From Achromobacter ruhlandii (lineage in GTDB: Bacteria; Pseudomonadota; Gammaproteobacteria; Burkholderiales; Burkholderiaceae_B), in assembly GCF_902859695.1 (NCBI RefSeq), contig NZ_CADIJL010000020.1, positions 40,517 through 104,516 of the forward strand: a stretch of DNA of 64,000 nucleotides, read 5' to 3'. This document shows positions 46,119-59,109 of the stretch, piece after piece. Position 1 is the first letter of the stretch, and each line of letters starts with the position of its first letter. The position numbers and the translations under genes were made by a program. The notes beneath the pieces were generated by a model. The model was not told the origin of the DNA and ran no database searches. It saw nothing but the letters and a program-made list of their open reading frames with translations.

Positions 46119-47308
46119 ACCCGTCCTCCGCGCATCATGATGCGGCTTTCCACATCCACCCGTATCAGCATGGCCAGGGCGCACAAGTTCATCACCACGC
46201 CCGAGCCGCCGTAGCTCATCAGCGGCAGCGTCAGGCCCTTGGTCGGCAGCAGCCCCAGGCACACGCCCATGTTGATGAAGGCCTGCACCCCGAACCACAT
46301 CGCCACGCCATGCGCCACCAGGCCCGCGAAGGTGCGTTCCATGGCGATGGCCTGGCGACCGATGTCGAAGCCGCGGTAGACGATGATGGCGAACAGCGTG
46401 ATCACCAGCATCACGCCGGCGAAACCCAGCTCCTCGCCCACCACCGCCATCAGGAAGTCGGTATGGGCTTCGGGCAGGTAGTGCAATTTTTCGACGCTGG
46501 CGCCCAGGCCCACGCCCAGCCATTCGCCACGCCCCAGGGCGATCAGCGAGTGCGACAGCTGGTAGGCGCTGCCGTAGGCGTTGTCTTCGTTCCAGGGATC
46601 CAGGTAGGCGAACAGGCGCGCGCGGCGCCACGGCGACAGCCAGATCAGCATCAGGAAGGTGCTGACCAACACCGCCAGCAGGCTGCTGAAGTACTTGCCG
46701 TTGATGCCGCCCAGGAACAGGATGCCGATCGCGATCGCCACGATCACCATGAAAGCGCCCAGGTCCGGCTCGAGCAGCAGCAGCATGCCGACGCCGGCCA
46801 GCGCGAACGCCATCGGCAGGAAGCCGCGGGCAAACGCCTGCATGTGTTCCTGCTTGCGCACCGTGTAATCGGCGGCATAGAGCAGCGCGGCCAGCTTCAT
46901 CAGTTCGGACGGCTGGAAATTCAGCGGACCCAGCGGGATCCAGCGGTGCGCGCCATTGACCTCGCGGCCGATCCCGGGAATCAGCACCGCCACCAGCAAC
47001 ACCATGGCCACCACGAACATCGGCACCGCCAGACGCTGCCAGACGCGGATCGGAATCGCCAGCACGACCGCGCCCGCCACCAGGCCCGCGCTGATGAACA
47101 GGCCGTGGCGGATCACGAAGTAGTAGCGGCCATAGGAGGCATAGCGCGGGCCGTCGGCCAGCGCGATCGACGCCGAATACACCATCAGCAGGCCGAGCAG
47201 CAGCAAGGTCGACGCCGCAATCGCGAGCGGCATGTCGAAATTGCGCATGCGGGTACGGCCGGGCCGTACGGCGTTGACGCTGGCGGTGAGATCGGCGATC
47301 AGGCTCAT
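46115..47308 (-). CDS. ftsW: lipid II polymerase FtsW (SEDS)
   Basis: A 397-residue membrane glycosyltransferase with about ten helices. SEDS hallmarks: [38 protein letters not shown] (catalytic region), [17 protein letters not shown], and [12 protein letters not shown] then [17 protein letters not shown]. It polymerises septal glycan with FtsI. Overlaps murD and murG by four bases. Confidence 0.97.
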   Translation of the reverse strand: MSLIADLTASVNAVRPGRTRMRNFDMPLAIAASTLLLLGLLMVYSASIALADGPRYASYGRYYFVIRHGLFISAGLVAGAVVLAIPIRVWQRLAVPMFVVAMVLLVAVLIPGIGREVNGAHRWIPLGPLNFQPSELMKLAALLYAADYTVRKQEHMQAFARGFLPMAFALAGVGMLLLLEPDLGAFMVIVAIAIGILFLGGINGKYFSSLLAVLVSTFLMLIWLSPWRRARLFAYLDPWNEDNAYGSAYQLSHSLIALGRGEWLGVGLGASVEKLHYLPEAHTDFLMAVVGEELGFAGVMLVITLFAIIVYRGFDIGRQAIAMERTFAGLVAHGVAMWFGVQAFINMGVCLGLLPTKGLTLPLMSYGGSGVVMNLCALAMLIRVDVESRIMMRGGRV

Positions 47309-48837
47309 GCCACCTCTCCCCGGTCGCGGGCCAGGTCTTCGACCTCTTCCACGAACACTTGCCCGCGGTGCGGGTAATTGCGGAACATGTCCAGGCTGGC
47401 GCAGGCCGGCGACAGCAGCACCACGTCACCGGCCTGTGCCACTTCGGCGGCGCGGCGCACGGCGTCGCGCAGCGATTCGACGGCGATGCAGTCGACGCCG
47501 GTGGCGGCCAGCACGCGGCCGATCTCGGGGCCGTCCTGGCCGATCAGCAGCACGGCGCGCGCATGGCGCGACACCACCGGGATCAGCGGCGAGAAGTCCT
47601 GGCCCTTGCCCTGGCCGCCGGCGATCAGCACCACCGGCTGGCCCATGCCCTCAAGCGCGGCCACGGTGGCGCCAACGTTGGTGCCCTTGCTGTCGTTGAT
47701 ATAGTCCACGCCGCCGATACTGCGCACGAAGGCGGCGCGATGCGGTTCGCCGGCGTATTCGCGCAGGGCCCGCAGCATCGGGCCCCAGCCCAGATCGAGG
47801 CAACGCGCCAACTGCAACGCGGCCAGCGCGTTCAAGGCATTGTGGATGCCGCGGATGCGCAAGGCATCGACCGGCATCAGGCGGCTCATGCGGCCCTTGG
47901 CGCGCGTCGGCTCAGGCGCGTCCTTCTTGCGGCGCACCGGCGCGACGGGCTCATCGAAGTCGACCGGCTCGGCCGCCACCAGCCAGGCCACGCCCTGGCC
48001 CAGCTCCAGGCCCATGTCGCCCACCAGCTCGGGCACTTCGCGGCCAAAGCTGCGCACCGGCATGGCATCCAACGACGGCACCATGTCCACGGTATAGGGA
48101 TCATCGCGGTTGACGATGGCGATGCGCGTCATCTTCAGCAGGCGCGCCTTGCTCCGCGCATAGGCGTCCATGCCGCCATGCCAGTCCAGGTGATCCTGCG
48201 TCACGTTCAGCACGACGGCCGCGTCGGCCATCAGCGTGTGCGTGGTCTCGAGTTGGAAGCTGGACAGCTCCAGCACCCACACCTGCGGCAGCGCGTCGGC
48301 ATCCAGCGCCTGCATCAGCGCGGTCAGCGCGGCCGGGCTGATGTTGCCGGCGGCCAGCACCGACAGGCCACTGGCCGCGATCAGGTCGCGCGTCAGGGCG
48401 GTGACGGTGGTCTTGCCGTTGGTGCCGGTCACGGCCAGCACGCGCGGGCGGTATTCGCGGGTCTCGGCCAGTTCGGCCAGCGCCCGCGCGAACAATTCGA
48501 TCTCGCCGATGACCTCGATGCCGCGGGTCTTGGCCTCACGCAGCAACTCGCCGGCCGGCGCGCCTTCGGGCGCGAGTCCCGGGCTGACGACGACCTGGCT
48601 CACGCCATCCAGCAACGCGATGTCGAAAGACGCATCGCAACCCAGGCGGTACTCGACCTCGGCCTGCGCCAGCGCGTCGCGCAACGCGTCCAGCCCACCC
48701 GGCTCCGCGCGCGTGTCGGCCACCCGCAGGCGGGCGCCCTGGCGGGCGCTCCAGCGTGCGGCGGCCACGCCCGACTCGCCCAATCCGAGGATCAGGACGA
48801 GCGGCGCATCGGCGCGGGAGGTTTCCATCGTATTCAT
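47305..48837 (-). CDS. murD: UDP-N-acetylmuramoylalanine-D-glutamate ligase MurD
   Basis: A 510-residue ligase adding D-Glu. Features: [59 protein letters not shown], and [17 protein letters not shown]. It is longer than E. coli MurD by about 70 residues, partly from an insert (around [20 protein letters not shown]) that is charged and probably a surface loop. ATG 48837 overlaps the mraY stop (ATGA). Confidence 0.96.
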   Translation of the reverse strand: MNTMETSRADAPLVLILGLGESGVAAARWSARQGARLRVADTRAEPGGLDALRDALAQAEVEYRLGCDASFDIALLDGVSQVVVSPGLAPEGAPAGELLREAKTRGIEVIGEIELFARALAELAETREYRPRVLAVTGTNGKTTVTALTRDLIAASGLSVLAAGNISPAALTALMQALDADALPQVWVLELSSFQLETTHTLMADAAVVLNVTQDHLDWHGGMDAYARSKARLLKMTRIAIVNRDDPYTVDMVPSLDAMPVRSFGREVPELVGDMGLELGQGVAWLVAAEPVDFDEPVAPVRRKKDAPEPTRAKGRMSRLMPVDALRIRGIHNALNALAALQLARCLDLGWGPMLRALREYAGEPHRAAFVRSIGGVDYINDSKGTNVGATVAALEGMGQPVVLIAGGQGKGQDFSPLIPVVSRHARAVLLIGQDGPEIGRVLAATGVDCIAVESLRDAVRRAAEVAQAGDVVLLSPACASLDMFRNYPHRGQVFVEEVEDLARDRGEVA

Positions 48838-50003
48838 CGCAACTTCAGGGTAGAGAGGCCAATCAGCACCAGCATCATGCTGATGATCCAGAAACGCACG
48901 ACCACCTGGGTTTCCTTCCAGCCGCCCACTTCGAAGTGATGATGCAGCGGCGCCATGCGGAATATGCGTCGACCTGTTCCATAACGTCGCTTGGTGTACT
49001 TGAACCACGTCACCTGGATCATCACCGACAGGGTCTCGACCACGAACACGCCGCCCATGATGAACAGCACGATCTCCTGGCGCACGATGACCGCGATGGT
49101 GCCCAGCGCGCCGCCCAGCGCCAGCGCGCCGACGTCACCCATGAACACCTGCGCCGGATACGCGTTGAACCACAAAAATGCCAGCCCCGCGCCCCCGATC
49201 GCCGCGCACAGCACCATCAATTCCGAGGCGCCGGGGATGTAGGGGAACAGCAGGTACTTCGAATAGTCGACCCGGCCGACGACGTAGGCGAAGATGCCGA
49301 GCGCGCTGCCAACCATCACGGTAGGCATGATCGCCAGGCCATCCAGGCCATCGGTCAGGTTGACGGCGTTGCTGGTGCCGACGATCACGGCCCACGTCAG
49401 CGCCACGAAACCGAGCACGCCCAGCGGATAGCTGACAGTCTTGAAGAACGGCACGATCAGGTCGGCGCGCGTCGGCAGCGACATCGTGAAGCCGCTTCCC
49501 ACCCAGGCCTTGAACAGCGGCCACAGTTCGGTGTTGGCGGGCGCCGACACGGCGAACGCCAGGTAGATCGCGGCCACCAGGCCGATGGTCGCCTGCCAGA
49601 AGAACTTCTGGCGCGCCGGCATGCCTTCGGGATCGCGATAGACCACCTTGCGGTAATCGTCCATCCAGCCGATCCAACCGAAGCCGAACGTCACCAGCAG
49701 CACCACCCACACGAAGCGGTTGGTCCAGTCGGCCCACAGCAGCGTGCTGATGGCGATGGAAATCAGGATCAGCACGCCGCCCATGGTCGGGGTGCCGGTC
49801 TTGACCAGGTGGCTTTCCGGGCCGTACGAACGCACGGCCTGGCCGATTTTCATCTCGGTCAGCTTGCGGATCACGCGCGGGCCGGCCACCAGGCCGATCA
49901 GCAGCGCCGTGGCGCACGCCAGCACCGCGCGCAGCGTGATGTACTCGAACACGCCCAGCGCGCGCACATCATCGGAAAGCAGGCGGGCGATCTCAAGCAG
50001 CAT
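48834..50003 (-). CDS. mraY: phospho-MurNAc-pentapeptide transferase MraY
   Basis: A 389-residue polytopic enzyme that makes lipid I from undecaprenyl phosphate. Catalytic features: [17 protein letters not shown] (Asp-Asp), [27 protein letters not shown], and the [13 protein letters not shown]is cluster. Its start lies 11 bases inside the 3' end of murEF. Confidence 0.97.
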   Translation of the reverse strand: MLLEIARLLSDDVRALGVFEYITLRAVLACATALLIGLVAGPRVIRKLTEMKIGQAVRSYGPESHLVKTGTPTMGGVLILISIAISTLLWADWTNRFVWVVLLVTFGFGWIGWMDDYRKVVYRDPEGMPARQKFFWQATIGLVAAIYLAFAVSAPANTELWPLFKAWVGSGFTMSLPTRADLIVPFFKTVSYPLGVLGFVALTWAVIVGTSNAVNLTDGLDGLAIMPTVMVGSALGIFAYVVGRVDYSKYLLFPYIPGASELMVLCAAIGGAGLAFLWFNAYPAQVFMGDVGALALGGALGTIAVIVRQEIVLFIMGGVFVVETLSVMIQVTWFKYTKRRYGTGRRIFRMAPLHHHFEVGGWKETQVVVRFWIISMMLVLIGLSTLKLR

Positions 50004-52857
50004 GGTTGTCCCCCTGCCCCTTGGCCGCTTGCCCGTCATTCGAAGTAAAAGCCGTCACTACCCGCTCCATGCGCATAAAGCGCGATCCCTTTATCAATAC
50101 GCAGGACGCGCGCAGGCCGCGCAATGCGGCAACGACTTCGTCTACCGATGCGCAGGCGTGCGCGCCCGTGCCGAACGCGGCCGCGGCCGCCCGGCTGGCA
50201 TCGCCTAGCGTGATGAGCGCGTCGAGGCCAAGCTCGCGCGCGTAATTGCCCACCTCTTCATGCATGGCGGGGCCGTTGTCCCCGACCTCGCCCATGTCAC
50301 CCAGTACCAGGACGCGGGTGCCGGCGATACGCGCCAGCACATCGATGGCCGCGCGAACCGAGTCGGGATTGGCATTGTAGGTGTCATCGATGAGCAACGT
50401 TCCGTCACTCAATTTCTTGTACTGCATGCGCCCGGCGACCGGGCTGAAACCGGCCAGCGCCCGCACCGCCACGTCCAGCGGCGCCCCCGCCGCGATGGCG
50501 CTGGCGATCGCCGCCAGCGCGTTGCGCAGGTTGTGCACACCGGGCACCGGCAGCGTCAGGTCGGCATTGCCCACCGGCGTCACCACGCGGCAGCGCGTCG
50601 AATCGACGTCCGCCAGGATCTGCTCGGCATAGACATCCAGGCCGGGCTGCAGGCCGAAACGCAGCGCGCGGCGCGGCGCGGCCAGCTTGTCCCAGATCGC
50701 CGCATAGGGTTCGTCGCCCGGATAGACCGCCACGCCATCGGCCGGCAGCGCCGCGATGGCGGCGCCATTTTCCAGCGCCACCGCTTCCACGGTGTGCATG
50801 AATTCCTGGTGCTCGCGCTGCGCGTTGGTCACCAGCGCCACGCTGGGCGCCGCGATGGCGGCCAGTTGCGCGATCTCGCCCGGATGGTTCATGCCGAGTT
50901 CGAACACGGCGGCGCGATGTTCGGGACGCAGGCGCAGCAGGGTCAACGGCACGCCGATGTCATTGTTCAGGTTGCCGGCCGTGGCCAGGCGGCCCGTCTC
51001 GCCACGCCAACCCGCCAGCATGGCCGAGATCATTTCCTTGGTGGTGGTCTTGCCGTTGCTGCCCGTTACCGCCACCACCGGCAGCGTAAAGCGGGCCCGC
51101 CAGGCGGCGCCGATGCGCATCAGCGCCACGCGGGTATCGCCCAGCACCAGTTGCGGCAGGCTCGATTCCGGCACGGCGTGCGCGACCACCGCGGCGCAGG
51201 CGCCGCGTTCGGCGGCCTGATCCAGATAGTTGTGGGCGTCGAAGTTCTCGCCCACCAGCGCCACGAACAGCTCGCCAGCGCCGATGCGCCGCGTATCCGT
51301 GGAAACGCCCTTGACCAGCGGCAGCAGCAGCGCCAGGCGCGCCCACTCGCGATCGTCGAACGGCAGCTTCTCGCCGGCGATCTCCTGATAGGTTTCGTGG
51401 CCCTTGCCCGCCAGCAGCACCACGTCCTCGGGCGCGCTGGCCCAGATGGCCTGCATGATGGCGCGGGCGCGGTCGACCTGCACCTCGACCGCCGCCGACG
51501 CCGGAATGCCGGCCAGGATCTGCGCCACGATCGCTTCGGGCGACTCGCTGCGCGGGTTGTCGCTGGACACCACCACGTGGTCCGCGAGTTCGGCGGCGAT
51601 GCGGCCCATCTCAGGGCGCTTGCCGGCGTCGCGGTCGCCGCCGCAACCGAACACGCACACCAGGCGGCCGGCGCGCGCCTGCGCCACCGGACGCAAGGCC
51701 ATCAACGCGCGCGCCAGCGAATCGGGGGTATGGGAGTAATCCACCACCACCAGCGCGCCACGGCCCGAGTGGGCCTGCGTGCTGGCGGCAACCGGTTCCA
51801 CGGTCTGCAGGCGGCCATCGACCGGATCGGTGGCGGCCAGTTCGCGCGCGATCTGCGCGAATGGCAGGCCCAGCTTGTACAGCACGCCCGCCACCAGCAG
51901 CAGGTTGGAAACATTGTGCGCCCCCAGCAGGCGCGTCACGATCTGGGCCTCGCCATGCGGCGACACCAGCGTGAAGATCTGCCCTTGCGCGGTGGCCTGC
52001 AGGTCGCGTGCGCGCATCGCGGCGGGAATCGCGGGATCCGCGCTCAGGCTGTAGCCCATCACCGACAGATCCGACGGCAGCGAGGCGATCAGGCGGCGTC
52101 CGGCTTCGTCATCGGCATTGACCACCGCGGCGCTCAGGCCGGGCCAGCGGAACAGGCTGGCCTTGGCCGCCTCGTAACGTTCCATCGTGCCGTGATAGTC
52201 GAGGTGATCGCGGGTCAGGTTGGTGTAGGCGGCCAGCGCCACCCGCACGCCATCCATGCGGCCCTGCTCGATGCCGATCGAAGACGCTTCCATCGCCACC
52301 GCCTTGGCGCCGGCGTCGCGCATGGCGGCCAGCAGGCGGTGCACGGTCAGCACGTCCGGGGTCGTGAGATGGCCGCCCAGCGTCTGCCCGTCCGGCAGCA
52401 CGGCGCCCAAGGTGCCAATGGTGCCGCAGGGCTTGTCGTTGCGGCCCAGCGCGTGGGCGATCCATTGCACCGACGAAGTCTTGCCGTTGGTGCCGGTCAC
52501 GGCCACCACGGCCAGGGTCGACGACGGCCGCCCGTACCAGGTGTCGCCCAGCTCGCCCAGCAGGGCGCGCAAGCCGGTCACCGGCAGCATCGGCGTATCG
52601 CCGGCGGCGGCCGCGGCCTCGATGGCCTCGGTCGCGGGCGCCTCGAACAGCACCGCGCTGGCGCCCAGCGCCAACGCCTTCTCTATATATAGACGGCCGT
52701 CGCTGGACAGCCCCGGGCAGGCGACGAACACGTCGCCCGGCTCGATCTCGCGGGAGTCCAGCTTCAGGTGCGCGGTCAACGACACGCGCGAATGCAACCA
52801 CGCCACGGCTTGTTCGACCGTGGCGGCGGGGGATGAGAGGAAGCCTTTGGCGCTCAT
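49993..52857 (-). CDS. murEF: bifunctional MurE-MurF ligase fusion
   Basis: One 954-residue chain carries two consecutive Mur ligases. Residues 1-about 510 are Mur[19 protein letters not shown] (ATP loop), [16 protein letters not shown], and DNPR (433-436), which selects meso-diaminopimelate. Residues about 517-954 are MurF, beginning [15 protein letters not shown], with [13 protein letters not shown] (598-607) and [15 protein letters not shown]. The junction is short (LALLLPLVK), and the first about 30 residues usual in free MurF are missing. Adding DAP then D-Ala-D-Ala by one protein may channel the tripeptide. The fusion is known in Bordetella. Confidence 0.96.
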   Translation of the reverse strand: MSAKGFLSSPAATVEQAVAWLHSRVSLTAHLKLDSREIEPGDVFVACPGLSSDGRLYIEKALALGASAVLFEAPATEAIEAAAAAGDTPMLPVTGLRALLGELGDTWYGRPSSTLAVVAVTGTNGKTSSVQWIAHALGRNDKPCGTIGTLGAVLPDGQTLGGHLTTPDVLTVHRLLAAMRDAGAKAVAMEASSIGIEQGRMDGVRVALAAYTNLTRDHLDYHGTMERYEAAKASLFRWPGLSAAVVNADDEAGRRLIASLPSDLSVMGYSLSADPAIPAAMRARDLQATAQGQIFTLVSPHGEAQIVTRLLGAHNVSNLLLVAGVLYKLGLPFAQIARELAATDPVDGRLQTVEPVAASTQAHSGRGALVVVDYSHTPDSLARALMALRPVAQARAGRLVCVFGCGGDRDAGKRPEMGRIAAELADHVVVSSDNPRSESPEAIVAQILAGIPASAAVEVQVDRARAIMQAIWASAPEDVVLLAGKGHETYQEIAGEKLPFDDREWARLALLLPLVKGVSTDTRRIGAGELFVALVGENFDAHNYLDQAAERGACAAVVAHAVPESSLPQLVLGDTRVALMRIGAAWRARFTLPVVAVTGSNGKTTTKEMISAMLAGWRGETGRLATAGNLNNDIGVPLTLLRLRPEHRAAVFELGMNHPGEIAQLAAIAAPSVALVTNAQREHQEFMHTVEAVALENGAAIAALPADGVAVYPGDEPYAAIWDKLAAPRRALRFGLQPGLDVYAEQILADVDSTRCRVVTPVGNADLTLPVPGVHNLRNALAAIASAIAAGAPLDVAVRALAGFSPVAGRMQYKKLSDGTLLIDDTYNANPDSVRAAIDVLARIAGTRVLVLGDMGEVGDNGPAMHEEVGNYARELGLDALITLGDASRAAAAAFGTGAHACASVDEVVAALRGLRASCVLIKGSRFMRMERVVTAFTSNDGQAAKGQGDNHAA

Positions 52858-54581
52858 CTGCCTGGCTCCTTGATACCAGCAACAATTGTCGATTCGAAGG
52901 GCGCGTCCGGCCGCACCCCCATCAGCCGCAGACTCCCGCCGACAATGTGGGAGAACACGGGCGCGGCGATCGCGCCGCCGTAATAACCGCCGACCGTGGG
53001 CTCGTCGATCGAGACGGCCACCACGATCTTGGGATCGGACACCGGCGCAAAGCCCACATACGAGCTGCGATACCGCTGCGTGCTGTACTTGCCGTCGACA
53101 ATCTTGCGCGCGGTGCCGCTCTTGCCGGCTACACGGTAACCCTGGACCTGGGCGGCCTTGGTGCCGTCCGGCCCGGTGGCGGCCTCCAGCATCCCGCGCA
53201 CCAGCGCGGTGGTCTTGGGCGTATAGATCTTGACGCTGGTCGGATCGCTGTCGCGCTTGACCAGGGTCAGCGACACCATGTCGCCGTTGCGGGCGAACAC
53301 CGTGTAGGCGCGCGCCACTTGCAGCAGCGACACCGACAGGCCATAGCCGTAGGCCATGGTGGCCTTCTCGATCAGGCGCCAGCGGTCCCAGGGGCGCAGG
53401 CGGCCGGGCGCCGCGCCGGGAAATCCCACTTGAGGAGCCTGGCCCAGGCCCAGTTCGGTGAAGCGGTCCCACATCTCGCGCGATTCCAGCTTCTCGGAGA
53501 TCATCGTCATGCCGATGTTGCTGGACTTGCGCAGCACGCCGGCCACGTCCAGCGTGCCGTTGCGGCTGACGTCGCTGATCGTGCTGCCTTGATACGTGAA
53601 GCGGCCGTTGCCGGTCTCGAACAGGGTCGAGGTGGTGATGCGGCCCAGGTCCAGCGCCAGCGCGGCGGTGAACGGCTTCATGATCGAGCCCGGCTCGAAC
53701 GTGTCGGTAATGGCCTGGTTGCGCAGATTGGCGCCGTGGAAGGTCTCGCGCTTGTTCGGGTCGAACGTCGGCACGTTGGCCAGCGCCAGGATCTCGCCGG
53801 TATGGACGTCCACGACCACGGCGGTGGCGCCCTTGGCCTGGTGCTTGTCCATCGCGTCCTTCAGTTCCTTGAACACCAGGTACTGCAGGCGGGTGTCGAT
53901 CGACAGCCGCAGGTCGCGGCCGTCCACCGGCAGCGTCACGGCCTGCACGTCCTCGATGACACGGCCCAGCCGGTCCTTGATGACGCGGCGGCTGCCCGGG
54001 CGTCCCGACAATTGCTGGTTGAAGGTCAGTTCGACGCCTTCCTGGCCCTGGTCCTCGACGCTGTTGAAACCCACCACGTGGGCCATCACGTCGCCGTCCG
54101 GGTAATAGCGGCGGGTCTCGGGCTGCTGGTGCACGCCCGGCAGGCCGAGCTGCTTGATCTTGTCGGCCACGTCCATCGAGACCTGGCGCTTCAGGTAGAC
54201 GAAGTTCTTGTCTTCCTCGACCCGGCGGCGCAAGTCGGCGATCGGCGTTTCCAGCAATTTGGCCAGCGAGTCCAGCTGGCTCGGGGTCGCCTGCTTCAGA
54301 TCCTCGGGAATGGCCCAGATGGCGCGCGCCGGCACGCTGGAGGCCAGCACCGCGCCGTTGCGGTCCATGATCTTGCCGCGGGTGGCGGACAGCGTCAGGG
54401 TGCGCTCATAGCGACGCTCGCCTTGCTGCTGCAGGAATTCGGTGGACAACCCTTGCAGGAACAACGCGCGGCCGGCCAGCACGGTGAAACCGCCAAATAG
54501 CAGGATCAGCACAAGACGCGCGCGCCAGGTCGGCAGTTGCCCGCGCAGCACCGGATTGTCGAAGAACGGAACGCGCTTCAT
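52854..54581 (-). CDS. ftsI: peptidoglycan transpeptidase FtsI (PBP3)
   Basis: A 575-residue class B penicillin-binding protein: one membrane helix (about 21-42), pedestal domain with ATRGKIMDRNGAVLASS, and the transpeptidase domain with active-site Ser299-I-M-Lys302, S353-S-N355 and K487-S-G-T490. It crosslinks septal peptidoglycan together with FtsW. Stop and start overlap murEF and ftsL by four bases. Confidence 0.97.
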   Translation of the reverse strand: MKRVPFFDNPVLRGQLPTWRARLVLILLFGGFTVLAGRALFLQGLSTEFLQQQGERRYERTLTLSATRGKIMDRNGAVLASSVPARAIWAIPEDLKQATPSQLDSLAKLLETPIADLRRRVEEDKNFVYLKRQVSMDVADKIKQLGLPGVHQQPETRRYYPDGDVMAHVVGFNSVEDQGQEGVELTFNQQLSGRPGSRRVIKDRLGRVIEDVQAVTLPVDGRDLRLSIDTRLQYLVFKELKDAMDKHQAKGATAVVVDVHTGEILALANVPTFDPNKRETFHGANLRNQAITDTFEPGSIMKPFTAALALDLGRITTSTLFETGNGRFTYQGSTISDVSRNGTLDVAGVLRKSSNIGMTMISEKLESREMWDRFTELGLGQAPQVGFPGAAPGRLRPWDRWRLIEKATMAYGYGLSVSLLQVARAYTVFARNGDMVSLTLVKRDSDPTSVKIYTPKTTALVRGMLEAATGPDGTKAAQVQGYRVAGKSGTARKIVDGKYSTQRYRSSYVGFAPVSDPKIVVAVSIDEPTVGGYYGGAIAAPVFSHIVGGSLRLMGVRPDAPFESTIVAGIKEPGR

Positions 54582-54868
54582 TGGGCACCTCCGCTGGCCG
54601 GCACCGGCGCCTGATTCAGATAGAGCGTGCGGTCAGGCACGATGGGAATCATCTTCAGGCTGTCGCGCGCGATCACGTCGACCCGCGCGTTGCGCGCCAG
54701 CTCGGCGCGCTCCAGCTGCAGACGCCGCCAGTTGGTTTCCAGGTCGCGCTCCTGCGCCTGATCGCGGCCCAGCTCGACGAAGAGCTGGCGCGACTGATAC
54801 CGGCTGGTGACCAGGGAAATGGCCGACAGCATCAGCAAAGCCGCAACGATCAGGTTGACGCGACCCAT
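54578..54868 (-). CDS. ftsL: cell division protein FtsL
   Basis: A 96-residue bitopic protein: very short cytoplasmic tail, membrane helix (NLIVAALLMLSAISLVTS), and a periplasmic coiled coil (RQLFVELGRDQAQERDLETN and following) that pairs with FtsB. Size and position between rsmH and ftsI identify it. Its ATG overlaps the rsmH stop by one base (TGATG). Confidence 0.93.
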   Translation of the reverse strand: MGRVNLIVAALLMLSAISLVTSRYQSRQLFVELGRDQAQERDLETNWRRLQLERAELARNARVDVIARDSLKMIPIVPDRTLYLNQAPVPASGGAQ

Positions 54869-55965
54869 CAGCGGCGCCCTCCCTTGCCGCCGCGGCGAGG
54901 CGGCGGAGCCAGATCGCTGCCCGGCAGCGATCCGATTTTCACGAACGCCATGCCGCCCTCGGCGGGCAGGGGCGTGGCGGTGCGTTCGGCGACGCGCAGC
55001 ACGGCCGAACGGGCGCGGGCGTTGGCCGAGACCTCATCGTCTTCGGCCAGCACGCGTCCCAGCGAACGCAGCACCGGCTGGGGCATTTCGCTTTCGCGCA
55101 GGGGCAGGCGCGCATGCGCGGCAGCCGGACGAGCCGCCGCCGCGATGCACTGCTTGACCATGCGGTCTTCAAGCGAATGAAAGCTGATCACCGCCAACCT
55201 CCCCCCCGGGGCAAGCAGGTCTAGAGCTGACGCGAGGGTGCGCGCGAGCTCTTCGAGTTCCCGATTGATGTAAATCCGTAGAGCTTGAAAGGTGCGTGTG
55301 GCCGGATGCTGCCCCTTTTCGCGCGTGCGGACGGCGCTGGCGACGCACTCGGCAAGCTCGAGCGTGGTGCGCAGCGGCCTTGTTGCGCGGCGAGCAGCAA
55401 TCGCCTTTGCAACCTGAAAAGCAAACCGTTCTTCGCCATAATCCGCTATGACCTCCCGCATCTCATCCACACTGGCTTGCGCCAGCCAATCCGCCACCGT
55501 GGGTCCACGAGTGGTGTCCATCCGCATGTCGAGCGGGCCGTCCCGCATGAACGAGAAGCCGCGCTCGGCATCGTCGATCTGAGGCGACGACACCCCCAGA
55601 TCCAGCATCACGCCATCGACCTTGTCGATGCCGAGCTGCCGCAATTCTTCGGCCATGGTGGCAAAGCCGCCATGCACCACCGTCACCCGGGAGTCCGCCG
55701 CCGCCAACGCATTGGCTACCGCGATCGCCTCGGGATCCTTGTCGAACACCACCAGGCGGGCCGCCGGACCGAGGCGGCCGAGCAGCTCGCGGCTGTGGCC
55801 GCCGCGACCAAAGGTGCCATCCACGAAGACACCCCGTTCCGCTCGCGTAGCCGCGGCCGGCTCGTCCTGGACCTGCGACCGTGCCGCGCCCTTGCCGCCG
55901 AAATCGGCCAGCAACAGCGCGTCCACCGTCGGCTCCAGCAGGACGGGCCGATGTTCGAATTCCAT
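54868..55965 (-). CDS. rsmH: 16S rRNA (cytosine1402-N4)-methyltransferase RsmH
   Basis: A 365-residue SAM-dependent methyltransferase (formerly MraW) acting on 16S rRNA C1402. Features: [33 protein letters not shown] (SAM loop), [19 protein letters not shown], and the C-terminal [18 protein letters not shown], then [11 protein letters not shown]. It has a 25-residue insert ([20 protein letters not shown]) before the SAM loop, longer than in E. coli. It starts 7 bases after mraZ. Confidence 0.96.
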   Translation of the reverse strand: MEFEHRPVLLEPTVDALLLADFGGKGAARSQVQDEPAAATRAERGVFVDGTFGRGGHSRELLGRLGPAARLVVFDKDPEAIAVANALAAADSRVTVVHGGFATMAEELRQLGIDKVDGVMLDLGVSSPQIDDAERGFSFMRDGPLDMRMDTTRGPTVADWLAQASVDEMREVIADYGEERFAFQVAKAIAARRATRPLRTTLELAECVASAVRTREKGQHPATRTFQALRIYINRELEELARTLASALDLLAPGGRLAVISFHSLEDRMVKQCIAAAARPAAAHARLPLRESEMPQPVLRSLGRVLAEDDEVSANARARSAVLRVAERTATPLPAEGGMAFVKIGSLPGSDLAPPPRRGGKGGRR

Positions 55966-55972
55966 AACTCTT

Positions 55973-56401
55973 TCAGAACGAAAACTGATTCAACACATCC
56001 GGCATACCCTTGGCCAGGTCCTCAGCCTCGCGGCTCGCCAGGGTAGCGGCATCCCACAGCTCGAAGTGGGCGCCCAGACCGAGCAGCATCACATCGCGCG
56101 TCATACCGGAAGCGTTGCGCAGTTCAGGCGCGATCAGGACGCGGCCGGAGCCGTCCAGTTCCACGTCCTGAGCGTTGCCCAGCAACAGCCGCTGCAACGC
56201 GCGCGCCGTCATGGGAAAGGCGGCAATCTGCTCGCGCTTCTTTTCCCACTCGGGCCGCGGGTACACCAGCAGGCAGCCGTCTGGGTGGCGGGTCAGGGTC
56301 AGGCGGCCTTCGGCCTGCGCCATCAGCGCGTCACGATGCCGGGTCGGAATCGAGATCCGTCCCTTGGCATCCAGCGTGAGCGCGCTGCTTCCCTGAAACA
56401 C
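55973..56401 (-). CDS. mraZ: transcriptional regulator MraZ
   Basis: A 142-residue MraZ with two AbrB-like half domains: [20 protein letters not shown] and [19 protein letters not shown]. MraZ represses the division/cell-wall operon in E. coli. The GTG at 56401 (MFQGSS) is preferred to an upstream GTG at 56425, because the family starts MFxG and the upstream codons lie in the MraZ-box array. GGGG lies 8-12 bases upstream. Confidence 0.95.
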   Translation of the reverse strand: MFQGSSALTLDAKGRISIPTRHRDALMAQAEGRLTLTRHPDGCLLVYPRPEWEKKREQIAAFPMTARALQRLLLGNAQDVELDGSGRVLIAPELRNASGMTRDVMLLGLGAHFELWDAATLASREAEDLAKGMPDVLNQFSF

Positions 56402-56450
56402 CACTTTTACCCCACTTAATTGCACAATTTCCTACTATTTCCCACTCTAC
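56402..56450 (-). promoter_or_regulatory. MraZ-box array upstream of mraZ
   Basis: On the minus strand, TGGGA (56440-56444), TAGGA (56430-56434), TGCAA (56420-56424) and TGGGG (56410-56414) lie at exact 10-bp intervals. E. coli MraZ boxes are TGGGN repeats with 5-bp spacers, the same 10-bp period. Box 4 overlaps the ribosome-binding region. Confidence 0.7.
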
Positions 56451-56530
56451 GGTATGGCAATGGGGCGGTCAAGCGCGCGGTTGCAATTTTTTCAATCACA
56501 ACAAGGACTTAGAGCAACTTGTAAATACGC

Positions 56531-56563
56531 AAAAAGAAAAACCTCCCAATAAATCAGGAGGTT
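56531..56563 (-). terminator. terminator after rnpB
   Basis: Stem AACCTCC / GGAGGTT with a 10-base loop, followed on the minus strand by a broken T-run (TTTTTCTTTTT). It separates rnpB from mraZ. The rest of the 56451-56727 gap has a palindrome CTTCTTAAGAAG (56583-56594) and a hairpin AACAATGC-CTTT-GCATTGTT (56603-56622), but no gene. Confidence 0.8.
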
Positions 56564-56727
56564 GCGTCACTATCTAAAAGTGCTTCTTAAGAAGTGGCGG
56601 CTAACAATGCCTTTGCATTGTTTTACCCAGCCCGCTTGCCGAAGACTGGCGGGCGTTGCGCGCCAGGTAGCGGATATCGCGGCGAGAAAAAAGCGCCGCG
56701 GCGCCACGCGTCGATCGGAAATCCAAT

Positions 56728-57133
56728 GCAAGACGGGTCTATAGGCCGGATTCTGTACACCAGGTTTCCCTGGCGGACGATCATTCCTCTGCGCGGATCA
56801 TTGCTGAGCCGCTGTAGCCATCTACCCGCATGCTCGGACGGAGCCGCCCTTCGCGGCCCGAAAGCCGCACGCATGCCTATTTGATGTTGCTCCGGGTAGA
56901 GGTTGCCGCGTTTCACCCTGAGATGCCGCCGGCCGTTGCCGACCGGCGCGATACGGAGATGGCCGTATCGGTGCGCGACTGGCGCGCCCGCCCCGCAGAC
57001 TCGTCTCTGTGGCCCTATTCCTCGACCGCGCCCGAAGACGCGGCCGGACGGCCGTTAGCCGCTACCCTGCCCTGTGGAGTCCGGACCTTCCTCGATGGAC
57101 TCGCATCCACCGCGATCGCCCGACCCGCCTTGC
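56728..57133 (-). ncRNA. rnpB: RNase P RNA, bacterial type A
   Basis: Read on the minus strand, it has the conserved core GAGGAAGGTCCGGACTCCAC, GGGTGAAACGCGGCAACC, GAGCATGCGGGTAGATGGC region and the 3' ACAGAATCCGGCCTATAGACC. The ends pair in P1: GCAAGGCGGGTC with GACCCGTCTTGC, which sets the ends at about 57133 and 56728 (406 nt). This is the catalytic RNA for tRNA 5' maturation. Confidence 0.95.
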
Positions 57134-57140
57134 GGTGCGT

Positions 57141-57168
57141 ATTCTAGTACAGGTCACGGCTCTGTCCC
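57141..57168 (-). promoter_or_regulatory. rnpB promoter
   Basis: On the minus strand -10 TAGAAT (57141-57146) lies seven to eight bases before the RNA 5' end deduced from P1 pairing. A weak -35 GGGACA (4 of 6) lies 16 bases upstream of it. Confidence 0.55.
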
Positions 57169-57239
57169 CGAACACCTTCCCGGGTTCCTGCGACAATACG
57201 GCTTGATCCGCTTACCCCGCCGCAAGAACGACTCACTAC

Positions 57240-59075
<1,836 letters not shown>

Positions 59076-59109
59076 TCCCGTCCCGTCGGCGCCGCCGCCA
59101 CGGCGACTC

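Noticed and set aside
50260..52692. Long open frame opposite murEF
   Set aside because: Antisense to a certain bifunctional ligase; no ribosome site or motif.
52678..52692. TATATATA stretch inside murE resembling the palindrome at 59110
   Set aside because: It is coding sequence for a conserved-looking LYIEKA segment and lacks the second arm.
56623..57147. Small open frames inside the rnpB region
   Set aside because: The region folds as RNase P RNA with conserved core and P1 pairing.
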